This document shows, one piece after another, positions 17,195 through 25,892 of a stretch of 64,000 nt of DNA; the stretch's first letter is position 1; each line of letters begins with the position of its first letter. This stretch comes from Flavobacterium hiemivividum (lineage in GTDB: Bacteria > Bacteroidota > Bacteroidia > Flavobacteriales > Flavobacteriaceae). The notes below the pieces were generated by a model. It was not told where the DNA came from and searched no databases. It saw nothing but the letters and a program-made list of their open reading frames with translations. Position numbers and translations under genes: made by a program. The stretch spans positions 62,001 through 126,000 of the forward strand of contig NZ_SMFO01000008.1 of assembly GCF_004349145.1 (NCBI RefSeq), written 5' to 3'.

Positions 17195-17560
17195 TTAATG
17201 TGATTTAAATGGAGATTCTTTTTCTTTTACGGCGATGACAAAATATTTAGATTCGCCCCACCACGGGAATGTTTTGTAACGCTCTATGTAGGTTAGTCGA
17301 ACATATTGTCCTTCCAGATCTTTCAAGTCGCTAATCACTTGCTTGTCTTTATCTAATACAGAAAAAGCAAAAATTTGTGCGCCAGACATGCCTTGACTTA
17401 TTTCTCCTTCCCAGGTTTTGTAAGCCATTCCTTTATGACTAAACTTAATTAGTTGACCAGATTGAATACCTTCACTATAAGTCGCATAATAGATAAATGT
17501 AAAATAGCTGACTATGGATAGTAGCAGTACTAGTCCCAAAATTATCAATATTTTTTTCAT
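17195..17560 (-). CDS. single-pass membrane-anchored protein of unknown function
   Basis: A 121-residue protein with one N-terminal transmembrane segment (about 4-27, KILIILGLVLLLSIVSYFTF) and a soluble remainder. It has the segments SGQLIKFSHKGMAYKTWEGE and YKTFPWWGESKYFV. Homologues in Flavobacteria are often mislabelled 6-phosphogluconate dehydrogenase; nothing of that enzyme is present. It is wedged between rmuC (6 bp) and the thioesterase (2 bp). Confidence 0.7.
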   Translation of the reverse strand: MKKILIILGLVLLLSIVSYFTFIYYATYSEGIQSGQLIKFSHKGMAYKTWEGEISQGMSGAQIFAFSVLDKDKQVISDLKDLEGQYVRLTYIERYKTFPWWGESKYFVIAVKEKESPFKSH

Positions 17561-17566
17561 CGGAAT

Positions 17567-18937
17567 TTAGTTTAATAGTTGGTTTTCCTCTTTGTCAGCT
17601 TTTGATAAGATTTTTTCGGGCAGCGATTTTTTTGCTTTTGCGCCCATTTTTTTTAGTTTTTCAACACTGCTGATCAAATTTCCTTTTCCTTCGACTAATT
17701 TGTTCATCGCACCGCTATATTCTATTTTGCTTTCGTCGATTTTCTTACCTATTTTTATGAGATCACCCACAAAACCTTCAAATTTATCATATAAAGCGCC
17801 GGCTTGCCTTGCAATTTCAAGTGCGTTTTCCTGTTGCTTCTGGTTCGTCCACATACTGTCAATGGTTCGCAATGTCGCCAGCAATGTGGCAGGAGTTACA
17901 ATCACAATGTTTTTTTCGAATGCCTTATTGTACAAACTCGTGTCCTCATTTAGTGCCATGGCAAATGCGGGTTCGATGGGAATAAATAGCAGCACAAAAT
18001 CTGGACTTTCTATTTGGTATAAATCCTGATAGTTTTTATTCCCCAGTTGTTCTACGTGACGCTTGATCGAATTTAGGTGCTCTTTTAGATAGGCTTTTTT
18101 TAATTCATCGTCATCTTCGTTGATATGTTTTTCGTAAGCTGTCAGTGAAACTTTCGAATCGACAATCATTTTTTTACCATCAGGAAGATTGATTACAACG
18201 TCAGGAAAAACACGGTTTCCATCTTCAGTCGTGAAGCTTTGTTGCACTTCATATTCCCGACCTTTTTCTAAACCAGATTTTTCTAATACTCGCTCCAGAA
18301 CTAATTCGCCCCAATTTCCCTGCATCTTGCTATCGCCTTTTAAAGCCTTGGTAAGGTTGATCGTTTCCTTACTCATCTGAAGATTCATTTGCTGTAAACC
18401 TAAAATCTGTTGGCGCAAAGCCGCATGATAATCAATACTTTCTTTGTGGGTATCTTCGACTTTTTTTTCGAATAATTGAATCTTATCTTGCAAAGGGGAC
18501 AAGATATTTTTCATGTTTTCCTTATTCTGTTCTGTGAATTTATTGGACTTTTCGTCTAAAATTTTATTGGCGAGGTTCTCAAACTCTTTGGTGAATTTTT
18601 GCTGCAGTTTTTCTACTTCGTCTCTTTGCTCTTTGTTGCGTTCCCATAAATTCTCAAAATCGACTTCTTTTTTAGAAAGCTGGATTGCTAAGCTGTCTTT
18701 TTCATTTCGAATAAGTTCCTTCTCTCTATTGATGTTTTCTAATTGTTTTTCAAAAGTAGTTTTGTCATTCAAAAATTGCTCTTTCAGTTGGTTAAATTGA
18801 GAGGAAGAAGCAATTAGTTTCTCTTCTATACCTATTTTTTCTGCTTGAAAACGCGCGGAGTAAATAAGTTTTCCAATAAAAACACCAATTGCTAATGCAA
18901 TTATAAACAAGAGTAAAAAAGGAAGCATATTTGACAT
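17567..18937 (-). CDS. rmuC: DNA recombination protein RmuC
   Basis: A 456-residue RmuC. An N-terminal membrane helix (about 5-27) is followed by a long coiled coil (about 35-200) rich in Lys/Glu. The restriction-endonuclease-like core contains MQGNWGELVLERVLEKSGL, FPDVVINLPDGKKMIVDSKV and PDFVLLFIPIEPAF. RmuC limits inversions and rearrangements at short inverted repeats in E. coli. That is of interest in a window so rich in repeats, though no link is implied. It is first in its operon. Confidence 0.9.
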   Translation of the reverse strand: MSNMLPFLLLFIIALAIGVFIGKLIYSARFQAEKIGIEEKLIASSSQFNQLKEQFLNDKTTFEKQLENINREKELIRNEKDSLAIQLSKKEVDFENLWERNKEQRDEVEKLQQKFTKEFENLANKILDEKSNKFTEQNKENMKNILSPLQDKIQLFEKKVEDTHKESIDYHAALRQQILGLQQMNLQMSKETINLTKALKGDSKMQGNWGELVLERVLEKSGLEKGREYEVQQSFTTEDGNRVFPDVVINLPDGKKMIVDSKVSLTAYEKHINEDDDELKKAYLKEHLNSIKRHVEQLGNKNYQDLYQIESPDFVLLFIPIEPAFAMALNEDTSLYNKAFEKNIVIVTPATLLATLRTIDSMWTNQKQQENALEIARQAGALYDKFEGFVGDLIKIGKKIDESKIEYSGAMNKLVEGKGNLISSVEKLKKMGAKAKKSLPEKILSKADKEENQLLN

Positions 18938-19012
18938 AGAAAGAGTGATTGCTGTAAAAAGTAAAAGTAAGAAATATTACAGCTGGGTACTAAACTTATT
19001 AATCAGAAAATG

Positions 19013-19049
19013 AAAAAGCCAATAAAAACGATTGTTCTTATTGGCTTTT
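19013..19049 (-). terminator. hairpin terminator after the 125-residue hydrophilic gene
   Basis: AAAAGCCAATA and TATTGGCTTTT form an 11-bp stem between the stop at 19068 and the rmuC start. It would terminate the upstream minus-strand gene and isolate rmuC. Confidence 0.7.
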
Positions 19050-19067
19050 CGAATGACTGAAAAAACT

Positions 19068-19445
19068 TTATTCATCCTCTGATTTCATGTTTCCTCTGTC
19101 TTTGTGATTGTCTGGATGCGAGGCAGGATAACGATTGGCCGTGATATCTGAGTTGAGATCTTTATTTTCTACTGTTTTCATTGCTTCGCCCTCGGTAATG
19201 ACACCTCGACTCATGCTTTCATTTTCATTCCAGCTGCGCTCTTCACCAGGAATATGCGCAACGGATCCATCGACATTTCGTGCCCTTTGTACAATAGTTT
19301 TATTTCCTTCGGCATCAATTTCTATTTCATTTGTAAGAATGGAATCTTGCGTTTTATCTTTGTCACTCACATATTTTCCGCTAAAACCTTCATTGGTACT
19401 CTGTCTATCGAACTCATTTTTTGAATTTTGATCTTTATTTTCCAT
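19068..19445 (-). CDS. hydrophilic protein of unknown function
   Basis: A 125-residue protein with no hydrophobic segment, rich in Glu, Asp, Asn, Lys and Ser. The segments EFDRQSTNEGFSGKYVSDKD and SWNENESMSRGVITEGEA are recognisable only by composition. It resembles intrinsically disordered, desiccation-type hydrophilic proteins, but I cannot assign it to a family. It is monocistronic, with a good hairpin terminator following. A short codon-biased frame with a proper ATG and terminator supports it as a real gene. Confidence 0.65.
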   Translation of the reverse strand: MENKDQNSKNEFDRQSTNEGFSGKYVSDKDKTQDSILTNEIEIDAEGNKTIVQRARNVDGSVAHIPGEERSWNENESMSRGVITEGEAMKTVENKDLNSDITANRYPASHPDNHKDRGNMKSEDE

Positions 19446-19611
19446 GATTTAAAATTTTAGTGATTGTTATTAGAACTATAATAGTACAGCTTTTAGCCGA
19501 AGAAAGTAAATCATTTAACATAGCGTTTAGATTATTGAAATGTAGCTGATAGTTATTTAGAAGCTAGTAAAACAACACTATCTTTGCGTTTTATAAAATA
19601 AAACAAAGTCA

Positions 19612-20178
19612 ATGTCCCATCAGCATTTCATTCTTCATAAGCCCTATGGTTATTTAAGTCAGTTTATTTATGAACTGAAACGAAAAAAGAAATTGCTTGG
19701 TGAATTGTATGATTTTCCCGCGGGAACTATGGCCATTGGTCGCTTAGACGAAGATTCAGAAGGTTTATTGCTCCTAACTACAGATGGAAAGATGAGCGAA
19801 ATTATTCGTTCTAAAAAAGTGGACAAAGAATACTATGTTCAGGTAGATGGAATAATTAATCAGGAAGCAATCGACAAGATGAAGGCTGGTGTCGAGATAG
19901 GTTTTAATGGAACCAAATACATCACTAAGAAATGTGAAGCGACTTTGCTAACTGAAATTCCTGTTTTTGGTACTCGTGGAAAAAAAATACGGGACGAACG
20001 CCATGGGCCCACTTCTTGGGCATCAATAACGGTCAACGAGGGTAAGTTTCGCCAAGTGAGAAAGATGACAGCCGCTGTTGGATTTCCTACACTAAGACTT
20101 GTTCGTGTGCGAATAGGAAATATTCATCTCGATAATTTACAAGCTGGCGAAGTGATTGAAATTGAAAGTTTTCAATAG
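19612..20178 (+). CDS. rRNA pseudouridine synthase (RluE/RsuA family)
   Basis: A 188-residue RsuA/RluB/E/F family enzyme without an S4 domain, as in RluE. The catalytic Asp is in GRLDEDSEGLLLLTTDG (about 44-60). Other family segments are the opening HFILHKPYGYLSQF and EGKFRQVRKMTAAVGFPTLR near 143-162. It isomerises a uridine in rRNA; by its length and lack of an S4 domain, 23S position 2457 (RluE) is the likeliest target. trmL follows after a repeat-bearing gap. Confidence 0.87.
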   Translation: MSHQHFILHKPYGYLSQFIYELKRKKKLLGELYDFPAGTMAIGRLDEDSEGLLLLTTDGKMSEIIRSKKVDKEYYVQVDGIINQEAIDKMKAGVEIGFNGTKYITKKCEATLLTEIPVFGTRGKKIRDERHGPTSWASITVNEGKFRQVRKMTAAVGFPTLRLVRVRIGNIHLDNLQAGEVIEIESFQ

Positions 20179-20251
20179 CAATAGCAAAAGTCAATGGCAA
20201 TAGCAATAACAATGGCAAAAAACAATGGCAATGACAAAAATTAAGAAATCT
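20176..20251. repeat. degenerate CAATRGCAA microsatellite
   Basis: Imperfect tandem copies of the hexamer CAATGG/CAATAG, for example CAATGGCAATAGCAATAACA, begin at the stop codon of the pseudouridine synthase and run for about 75 bases before trmL. It is low-complexity sequence and may vary in length. Confidence 0.7.
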
Positions 20252-20297
20252 AATCCTAAGCATCAATCAATAATCAACAATATTAAATCTTTTTTAA

Positions 20298-20750
20298 ATG
20301 TTAAACATCGTTTTAGTAGAACCTGAAATACCTAATAATACTGGAAACATTGGCCGATTGTGCGTAGGTACTGAAAGCCGACTGCATCTGGTGCACCCAT
20401 TCGGCTTTGTAATTAATGACAAAAATTTAAAACGTTCGGGATTGGATTATTGGATTCATCTCGATGTTACCGAATATCAAAATGTCGAGGAATGGATTAC
20501 CCAAATTCCTGATAAATCCCGTGTTTTCTTGATGAGTTCTCATGCTGAAAAATCCTATTTGGAAACAGAATTCCAAGACGGAGACTGGTTGGTTTTTGGT
20601 AAAGAAAGTAAAGGTTTAAGTGAAGATATTTTAGCTAAATTTGAAAATCACCTAAAAATTCCGATGTCAAATTTGATTCGCAGTTTTAACATCGCTAATT
20701 CTGTGGCTTTCATCATTGGCGAAGCCAAAAGACAAATAATGTTGAAGTAA
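20298..20750 (+). CDS. trmL: tRNA (cytidine(34)-2'-O)-methyltransferase
   Basis: A 150-residue SPOUT-fold methyltransferase. The N-terminal LVEPEIPNNTGNIGRLC (about 5-21) and the knot segments VFGKESKGLSE and IPMSNLIRSFNIANSVA are diagnostic of TrmL. It methylates the wobble ribose of tRNA-Leu isoacceptors using SAM. The full length matches the family. It is probably co-oriented with, but separately transcribed from, the preceding pseudouridine synthase. Confidence 0.92.
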   Translation: MLNIVLVEPEIPNNTGNIGRLCVGTESRLHLVHPFGFVINDKNLKRSGLDYWIHLDVTEYQNVEEWITQIPDKSRVFLMSSHAEKSYLETEFQDGDWLVFGKESKGLSEDILAKFENHLKIPMSNLIRSFNIANSVAFIIGEAKRQIMLK

Positions 20751-20780
20751 AAAGCTGAAATTTAGAATTGTAATAGATTC

Positions 20781-20807
20781 TTGTTCAGTTGAAATTTTAT
20801 ATATTTG
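20781..20807 (+). promoter_or_regulatory. promoter of the methyltransferase gene; decides its start
   Basis: TTG at 20781-20783, 16 bases, then TATATTTG at 20800-20807, a perfect -7 box. It overlaps an in-frame TTG at 20805 that could be mistaken for a start. Transcription would begin near 20813, so the ATG at 20862 is preferred. Confidence 0.55.
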
Positions 20808-20861
20808 AATGTTGTGTTCGTGATAAAAGCGATATGCGACTCATCTTATAATTTCCTTTTT

Positions 20862-22469
20862 ATGATTGATAAAGCTTCTTTGCGCAGTGCAATTTTCAGA
20901 CATTTAGATGGCTTAGTGACGGCGCCAGTCGCATATTCACTACATAAAAAGGGGGTTTTGACTTTTATTCTAGATCGAAAAGAAGCTAGCCTAAAAGAAA
21001 TTACGACGCATTTTAGCGCTAACGAAGGCTACCTCAACGTGGGCTTGCGCGTTTTATGCTCCCAAGGATTTCTACAATATCATATCAATAATGCTACTGA
21101 CGAAATCAAATTTACAATTACGGAAAAGAGCGAAATGGCTTTTGTACTATTTCATTTGTATGAAGACATAGTGGACTTAGTGAAGTTTTCGACTCAGTTT
21201 CATCCTCGGTTTATTGAAGAAGCTCCCTTTGAGCGCTTGCGGATGATTTTCGAAAAATATAAAAGAAATTATGATTTAGAATTTTCTAATGAACCATTAG
21301 AAAGAGAAACACAGCAACAGATATTAATGCATATTGAAGGTGTTTTGGTGGGACCCATATTAGTGCGATTAGGAATGAGCGGCATGTTTCATAAATATTT
21401 TATGGAGGTATCTTTCCGTCCAGAGGAATTTCATAAGTCGCCCGAAAACTTCAAAATTATATTGGATTTATTTGTCCACTTAGGCTGGTCTACGCAAAAG
21501 AACGGAAATTATCAATTCACAGAGACAGGATTGTTTTTTGCCAAAAGAGCTGCCGCTTATGGTGTGACGGTTTCTTATTTGCCAATTTTCAGTAAAATGG
21601 ACGATTTGCTTTTTGGCAATCCTACTATTCTAAGGACAGTTACCGCAGACGAAGATGAAATTCACGTAGATAGGGAAATGAATGTTTGGGGAAGCGGTGG
21701 CGCACATGAAACCTATTTCAAAGTAGTCGATGAAATCATCATCAAATTATTTAATTTGCCAATAGAAAACCAACCAAAAGGAATTTTAGATATGGGTTGT
21801 GGAAATGGCGCTTTTTTAGAACATGTCTTCGCCGTTATCGAAAGGCAAACTTTGAGAGGTAAAATTCTCGATGAATATCCTTTATTTCTGGTAGGTGCCG
21901 ACTATAATCAGGCAGCGTTGAAAGTAACGAGAGCCAATTTGATTAAAGCTGATATTTGGGCTAAAGTGATCTGGGGAGACATCGGTCGTCCTGACTTACT
22001 AGCAAATGACTTAATGGAAAATTACGGGATTGATTTAAAAGATTTACTGAATGTGAGAACCTTTCTGGACCACAACAGGATCTGGGAAGAACCAAAAAAC
22101 ATTTCCAACGACAGAGTAAGTCTGTCCACAGGAGCTTTTGCGCATCGAGGAAAGCGAATGATTAATAATCTAGTAGAAGATAATCTCGTGGAGCATTTTA
22201 ATAAATGGTCTCCTTATGTTAGGAATTTTGGTCTCTTGGTGATAGAATTGCACACTATTCCGCCTTGCCTAACAGCCGCTAATCTTGGTAAAACAGCTGC
22301 GACGGCTTATGATGCGACCCATGGTTTTTCTGATCAATATATAGTGGAAATCCCCGTTTTACATAAAGTCGCTGCCGAGGCAGGATTGTATCCAGACACT
22401 CAGTATTTTAAAAGATTTCCAGATTCGAATAGCGCTACTGTGAGCATTAATTTATTAAAAGGAAAGTAG
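20862..22469 (+). CDS. class I SAM-dependent methyltransferase with duplicated N-terminal domain
   Basis: A 535-residue protein from the ATG at 20862. The frame is open upstream to a TTG at 20805, but that TTG lies in the -7 box. The SAM-binding motif I is GILDMGCGNGAFLEH near residue 309. The N-terminal half appears to hold two copies of a winged-helix-like unit. One starts at HLDGLVTAPVAYSLHKKGVL (about 14) and the second at HIEGVLVGPILVRLGMSGMF, each followed by an FTxTE..-FA-type end. This recalls the dimerisation domains of O-methyltransferases and polyketide methyltransferases. The substrate is unknown. Confidence 0.7.
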   Translation: MIDKASLRSAIFRHLDGLVTAPVAYSLHKKGVLTFILDRKEASLKEITTHFSANEGYLNVGLRVLCSQGFLQYHINNATDEIKFTITEKSEMAFVLFHLYEDIVDLVKFSTQFHPRFIEEAPFERLRMIFEKYKRNYDLEFSNEPLERETQQQILMHIEGVLVGPILVRLGMSGMFHKYFMEVSFRPEEFHKSPENFKIILDLFVHLGWSTQKNGNYQFTETGLFFAKRAAAYGVTVSYLPIFSKMDDLLFGNPTILRTVTADEDEIHVDREMNVWGSGGAHETYFKVVDEIIIKLFNLPIENQPKGILDMGCGNGAFLEHVFAVIERQTLRGKILDEYPLFLVGADYNQAALKVTRANLIKADIWAKVIWGDIGRPDLLANDLMENYGIDLKDLLNVRTFLDHNRIWEEPKNISNDRVSLSTGAFAHRGKRMINNLVEDNLVEHFNKWSPYVRNFGLLVIELHTIPPCLTAANLGKTAATAYDATHGFSDQYIVEIPVLHKVAAEAGLYPDTQYFKRFPDSNSATVSINLLKGK

Positions 22470-22632
22470 GGAGCGATTAGTGCTCAGTTTTTTAGTGTTC
22501 AATCTTGATTATAATGGTTACAGTTTTCAATACCAAGGTCAGCCGTAGCTTTCAAACCCAGTTTATAGCCTATGCTTTCAAAAGCATCTCATATTTAGTT
22601 TTGAACGTTTGCACCCAACTTTCAAATTTCGT

Positions 22633-22663
22633 CTCCCCCTCCTTCGGAGGGCGCCGGGGGAGG
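22633..22663. terminator. GC-rich hairpin between convergent genes
   Basis: CTCCCCCTCC-TTCG-GGAGGGCGCCGGGGGAG forms nested stems, CCTCCTTCGGAGG and CTCCCC/GGGGAG. It ends right at the btuD stop (22665), between the methyltransferase and btuD. It is strikingly GC-rich for this genome and is probably a bidirectional terminator. Confidence 0.5.
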
Positions 22664-22664
22664 A

Positions 22665-23444
22665 TTAAACAATCACGAACTTCCCTTTTTCAGAATCAAA
22701 CGAGATGTGTTCGTCTTTGAAAATAGTGTTGAAACTCCCTTTTGAAATCAAATTACAAGGTTCGTCTTGTATGATAGTTTCCGGTGTCATAAGGATCATG
22801 TCGTCACTCAATTGAATCGCCATATCAATATCGTGTGTCGAAAACAAAATACATTTATTGGTTTCCTTTGTCAATTTTTTCAGCAATTTAAATAGTGCCA
22901 CTTTGTGTAATAAATCCAAGTGGGTGGTGGGTTCGTCTAAAATGATAAGTGGAGTATCTTGTGCCAGAGCTCGTGCCACTAATACTTTCTGTAATTGACC
23001 GTCGCTAATTTCATAATGTTTTTTTGAGGCCAAATGACTAATTTGGGTGAGTTCAAGTGCTTCCTTAATTTTGGCAGAGTCGACATCCGATAAAGTTCCA
23101 ATCCAATTGGTATAAGGTTGACGTCCCAAAGCGACCAATTCGAAAACAGTCAGATTACTTGGTGGTAATTTTTCGGTTAAAACGATACTCAGATTTTGAG
23201 CTAGTTCTAGCGGTTCGTAATCGGTTACTTTTTTATCATTTAGATACACAGTGCCTTCAAGTGGTTTTTGAATTCCGGTAATCGTTCGCAATAAAGTCGA
23301 TTTTCCTATTCCGTTAGCTCCAATTAATGCAATTAGTTTCCCTTGCTGTAAATTCAGGTTAAGGTTTTTTGCAATAGCGGTAACTGCGCTTTTGGTTTTG
23401 TAACCAATGCTTAGATTTGATGTTGTTAGGATGTTTTTTTTCAT
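22665..23444 (-). CDS. btuD: ABC transporter ATP-binding protein, vitamin B12 uptake
   Basis: A 259-residue FecE/BtuD-type ATPase. Walker A is IGANGIGKST (about 38-47), the signature reads ISDGQLQKV (SDGQ in place of SGGQ), Walker B is PLIILDEPTTHLD, and the switch His is in STHDIDMA. It should energise the BtuC permease. It belongs with btuF and btuC on the same strand, but it is separated from btuC by a GxxExxY gene and about 1 kb of tandem repeats, so its transcription may be altered. Assignment to B12 rather than iron uptake rests on the neighbouring cobalamin genes. Confidence 0.85.
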   Translation of the reverse strand: MKKNILTTSNLSIGYKTKSAVTAIAKNLNLNLQQGKLIALIGANGIGKSTLLRTITGIQKPLEGTVYLNDKKVTDYEPLELAQNLSIVLTEKLPPSNLTVFELVALGRQPYTNWIGTLSDVDSAKIKEALELTQISHLASKKHYEISDGQLQKVLVARALAQDTPLIILDEPTTHLDLLHKVALFKLLKKLTKETNKCILFSTHDIDMAIQLSDDMILMTPETIIQDEPCNLISKGSFNTIFKDEHISFDSEKGKFVIV

Positions 23445-23466
23445 CTATTTGAGATTTTGTTTTTTT

Positions 23467-24446
23467 AAGCACATAGAGCCATAGCTTATTTTTTTAATAA
23501 AAGAATTCGATAGATGTTTTACTATTCGCATAGTTTTATCTATTTGAAAAATAATTTTATTTCTATATACACCTTTATTTACAACCATAATCTTATGAAT
23601 CTATGTGGTATAAAATTTTGTAAGCTTATTGAAATATGCTCAGGTTTTTTTAAAATAATTTTAAGGTTTGTTTTTTAACCACATAGAAACATAGCTTATT
23701 TTTTTAATAAAAGAGTTCGATAGACGTTTTACTATTCACATAGTTTTATCTATTTGAAAAATAATTTTATTTCTAAAAGCATCTTTATTTACAACTAATT
23801 TCTATGAATCTATGTGGTTAAAATTTCGGAAGCTTATTGAAATATGCTCAGTTATTTTTTAACCATATAGAGCCATAGCTTATTTTTTTAATAAAAGAAT
23901 TCGATAGATGTTTTACTATACGCATAGTTTTATCTATTTGAAAAATAATTTTATTTCTATAAATACCTTTATTTACAACCAAAATCCTATGAATCTATGT
24001 GGTTTAAAATTTTGTAAGCTTATTGAAATATGCTCAGGTTTTTTTAAAATAATTTTAAGATTTGTTTTTTAACCACATAGAAACATAGCTTATTTTTTTA
24101 ATAAAAGAGTTCGATAGACGTTTTACTATTCACATAGTTTTATCTATTTGAAAAATAATTGTATTTCTAAAAGCATCTTTATTTGCAACTAATTTCTATG
24201 AATCTATGTGGTTAAAATTTCGGAAGCTTATTGAAATATGCTCAGGTTTTTTTAAAATAATTTTAAGGTTTGTTTTTTAACCACATCGAAACATAGCTTA
24301 TTTTTTTAATAAAAGAGTTCGATAGACGTTTTACTATTTGCATAGTTTTATCTATTTGAAAAATAATTTTATTTCTAAAAGCATCTTTATTTACAACTAA
24401 TTTCTATGAATCTATGTGGTTAAAATTTCGGAAGCTTATTGAAATA
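23467..24446 (-). repeat. five tandem tail-plus-core repeats derived from the GxxExxY gene end
   Basis: Units start at 23467, 23677, 23861, 24071 and 24279 (spacing 210, 184, 210, 208). Each core is about 143 bp and bounded by near-perfect 18-bp inverted ends, AACCACATAGAAACATAG and CTATGAATCTATGTGGTT. Beside each core is a copy of the last codons of the GxxExxY gene (…YFNKLPKF-stop or YFNKLTKF-stop) and an AT-rich linker containing CCTGAGC. Cores alternate between two subtypes in the order A, B, A, B, B. The stop codon TAA of the intact gene merges with the inverted end of the last core. The array lies between btuC and btuD. Confidence 0.9.
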
Positions 24447-24833
24447 TTCATTTACTAAAGTAATCTGTCCTTCTTTAAAAATATTAAAACAATTAAAATT
24501 AATTAAAATTCCTTTAGGAGATTGTAATAGTTTCATATAAGTTAACAATTGTGCTTTATGAACAGGATTAATTTCAGTGACTGCTTTTAGTTCAACTACC
24601 AAACAGTTTTCAATAAATAAATCACATTTGAAATCAATGTTAAGTTCTTTTTCTTTGTAAAGGACTGGGATTTTCATCTCAGCTGAGAAATTAAGTTTTT
24701 TGGAATTTAATTCTTCAATCAAACAATGATGATAAATATTTTCTAGTAAGCCCCTGCCCATTATTTTATGAACTTCAATTGCTGAACCAATGACTTCATA
24801 GGTTAATTCGTCTAAATACTTTTGTGTTACCAT
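24420..24833 (-). CDS. GxxExxY protein (PD-(D/E)XK-like nuclease fold)
   Basis: A 137-residue GxxExxY family protein. The name-giving motif is G28-E31-Y34 in GRGLLENIY. A PD-(D/E)XK-type core is visible, D71 followed by E81-x-K83 (VVELKAV) and Q95, so the active site appears intact. The molecular role of the family is not established. The gene starts 26 bp after btuC and its stop codon overlaps the inverted end of a tandem repeat core, copies of which carry its own last codons. It interrupts the btuF-btuC-btuD operon, which suggests insertion as a mobile or domesticated element. Confidence 0.88.
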   Translation of the reverse strand: MVTQKYLDELTYEVIGSAIEVHKIMGRGLLENIYHHCLIEELNSKKLNFSAEMKIPVLYKEKELNIDFKCDLFIENCLVVELKAVTEINPVHKAQLLTYMKLLQSPKGILINFNCFNIFKEGQITLVNEYFNKLPKF

Positions 24834-24859
24834 TTACTTTGTTTAATTTTTTTAAAACA

Positions 24860-25891
24860 TCATCCCATCATTTTTCGTTTTCGAACCAATAACCAAATCA
24901 CTATTGGCGCACCAAGCAACGAAGTTATGGCATTAATAGGCAAAGTGATATCAAAACCGGGCATTTGTGAAACTACATCACAAACGAGCATAATTCCCGC
25001 GCCAAGAAGAAGCGTGCTCCAGTATAAAACCGAATGATTACTAGTTTGAAACAATAGTTTGGCGATATGCGGAACGGCTAAACCTATAAAGGCAATTGGA
25101 CCAGCATATGCGGTAATGCTTCCCGCCAAAATACTGGTAGCCAAAATAATGATAAGACGTGTTTTTTTGAAATTGAGTCCCAAGCTTCTTGCATAATTTT
25201 CCCCAAGAAGTAAGGCATTTAAGGGTTTGATGCTAAACAGACTTAAAAGCAATCCTGTAAAAACGCAAACAGACAAAATTAAAATGGAACTCCAAGGTAG
25301 GTTCCCTAAGGTTCCCATAGACCAAAAGGTGAATTTTTGCAATTGTTCGGCAGTACTGAAATAGGTTAATGTTCCTACAATTGCACTGGTAAAACTACCA
25401 AACATCAGTCCTACTATTAGGATTGCCATAGTATCTCGCAAGCGATGCGAAACTAGCAATACGGCTAGTAAAACGATAGAACTTCCCATAGTGGAGGCAA
25501 GAACGATTCCGTAAGAAGATAATAAAATACTGCTCATAAATGCAGGCATAAAAGCAGCTCCTAAAATCACAAAAGCAACTCCTAAACTAGCACCCGAACT
25601 CAGTCCTAAAACATAAGGTCCTGCAAGTGGATTCCTAAATAAAGTTTGCATCAGTAATCCACTAATGGAAAGCCCCATTCCAACTAAAACCGCTGTAATC
25701 GCTTTAGGCAATCGGTAATTGATGATGATGTATTCCCAAGTGGATTTACTCGCTTGTCCACCAGTCAAGCTGCTGTATACTTCCTTGAAAGGAATGGTTA
25801 TTGAGCCAAAACTGATGTTTATAAAAAACAAGACGATAAGTCCTAAACCAAGTAAGGAAAATAAAAGAATATTACGTTGTTTTTTGGCCAA
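24860..25891 (-). CDS. btuC: FecCD-family ABC transporter permease, vitamin B12 uptake
   Basis: A 343-residue polytopic permease with about ten hydrophobic segments. The hallmark segments are KAITAVLVGMGLSISGLLMQ and RNPLAGPYVLGLSSGASLG near the N-terminus, and FIGLAVPHIAKLL near the C-terminus, which contacts the ATPase. It starts 1 bp after the btuF stop, so it is translationally coupled to it. The FecCD family also carries haem and siderophores; cobalamin is preferred because cobU, bluB-cobT, cobS and btuB lie beside it. Confidence 0.86.
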   Translation of the reverse strand: MAKKQRNILLFSLLGLGLIVLFFINISFGSITIPFKEVYSSLTGGQASKSTWEYIIINYRLPKAITAVLVGMGLSISGLLMQTLFRNPLAGPYVLGLSSGASLGVAFVILGAAFMPAFMSSILLSSYGIVLASTMGSSIVLLAVLLVSHRLRDTMAILIVGLMFGSFTSAIVGTLTYFSTAEQLQKFTFWSMGTLGNLPWSSILILSVCVFTGLLLSLFSIKPLNALLLGENYARSLGLNFKKTRLIIILATSILAGSITAYAGPIAFIGLAVPHIAKLLFQTSNHSVLYWSTLLLGAGIMLVCDVVSQMPGFDITLPINAITSLLGAPIVIWLLVRKRKMMG

Positions 25892-25892
25892 T

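Noticed and set aside
20805..20861. Upstream TTG start of the methyltransferase
   Set aside because: The TTG is part of a perfect -7 box, so it would precede the transcription start.
23467..24446. CRISPR array
   Set aside because: Repeats are regular but units are about 143-210 bp with similar, not unique, content throughout, and no cas genes are nearby.
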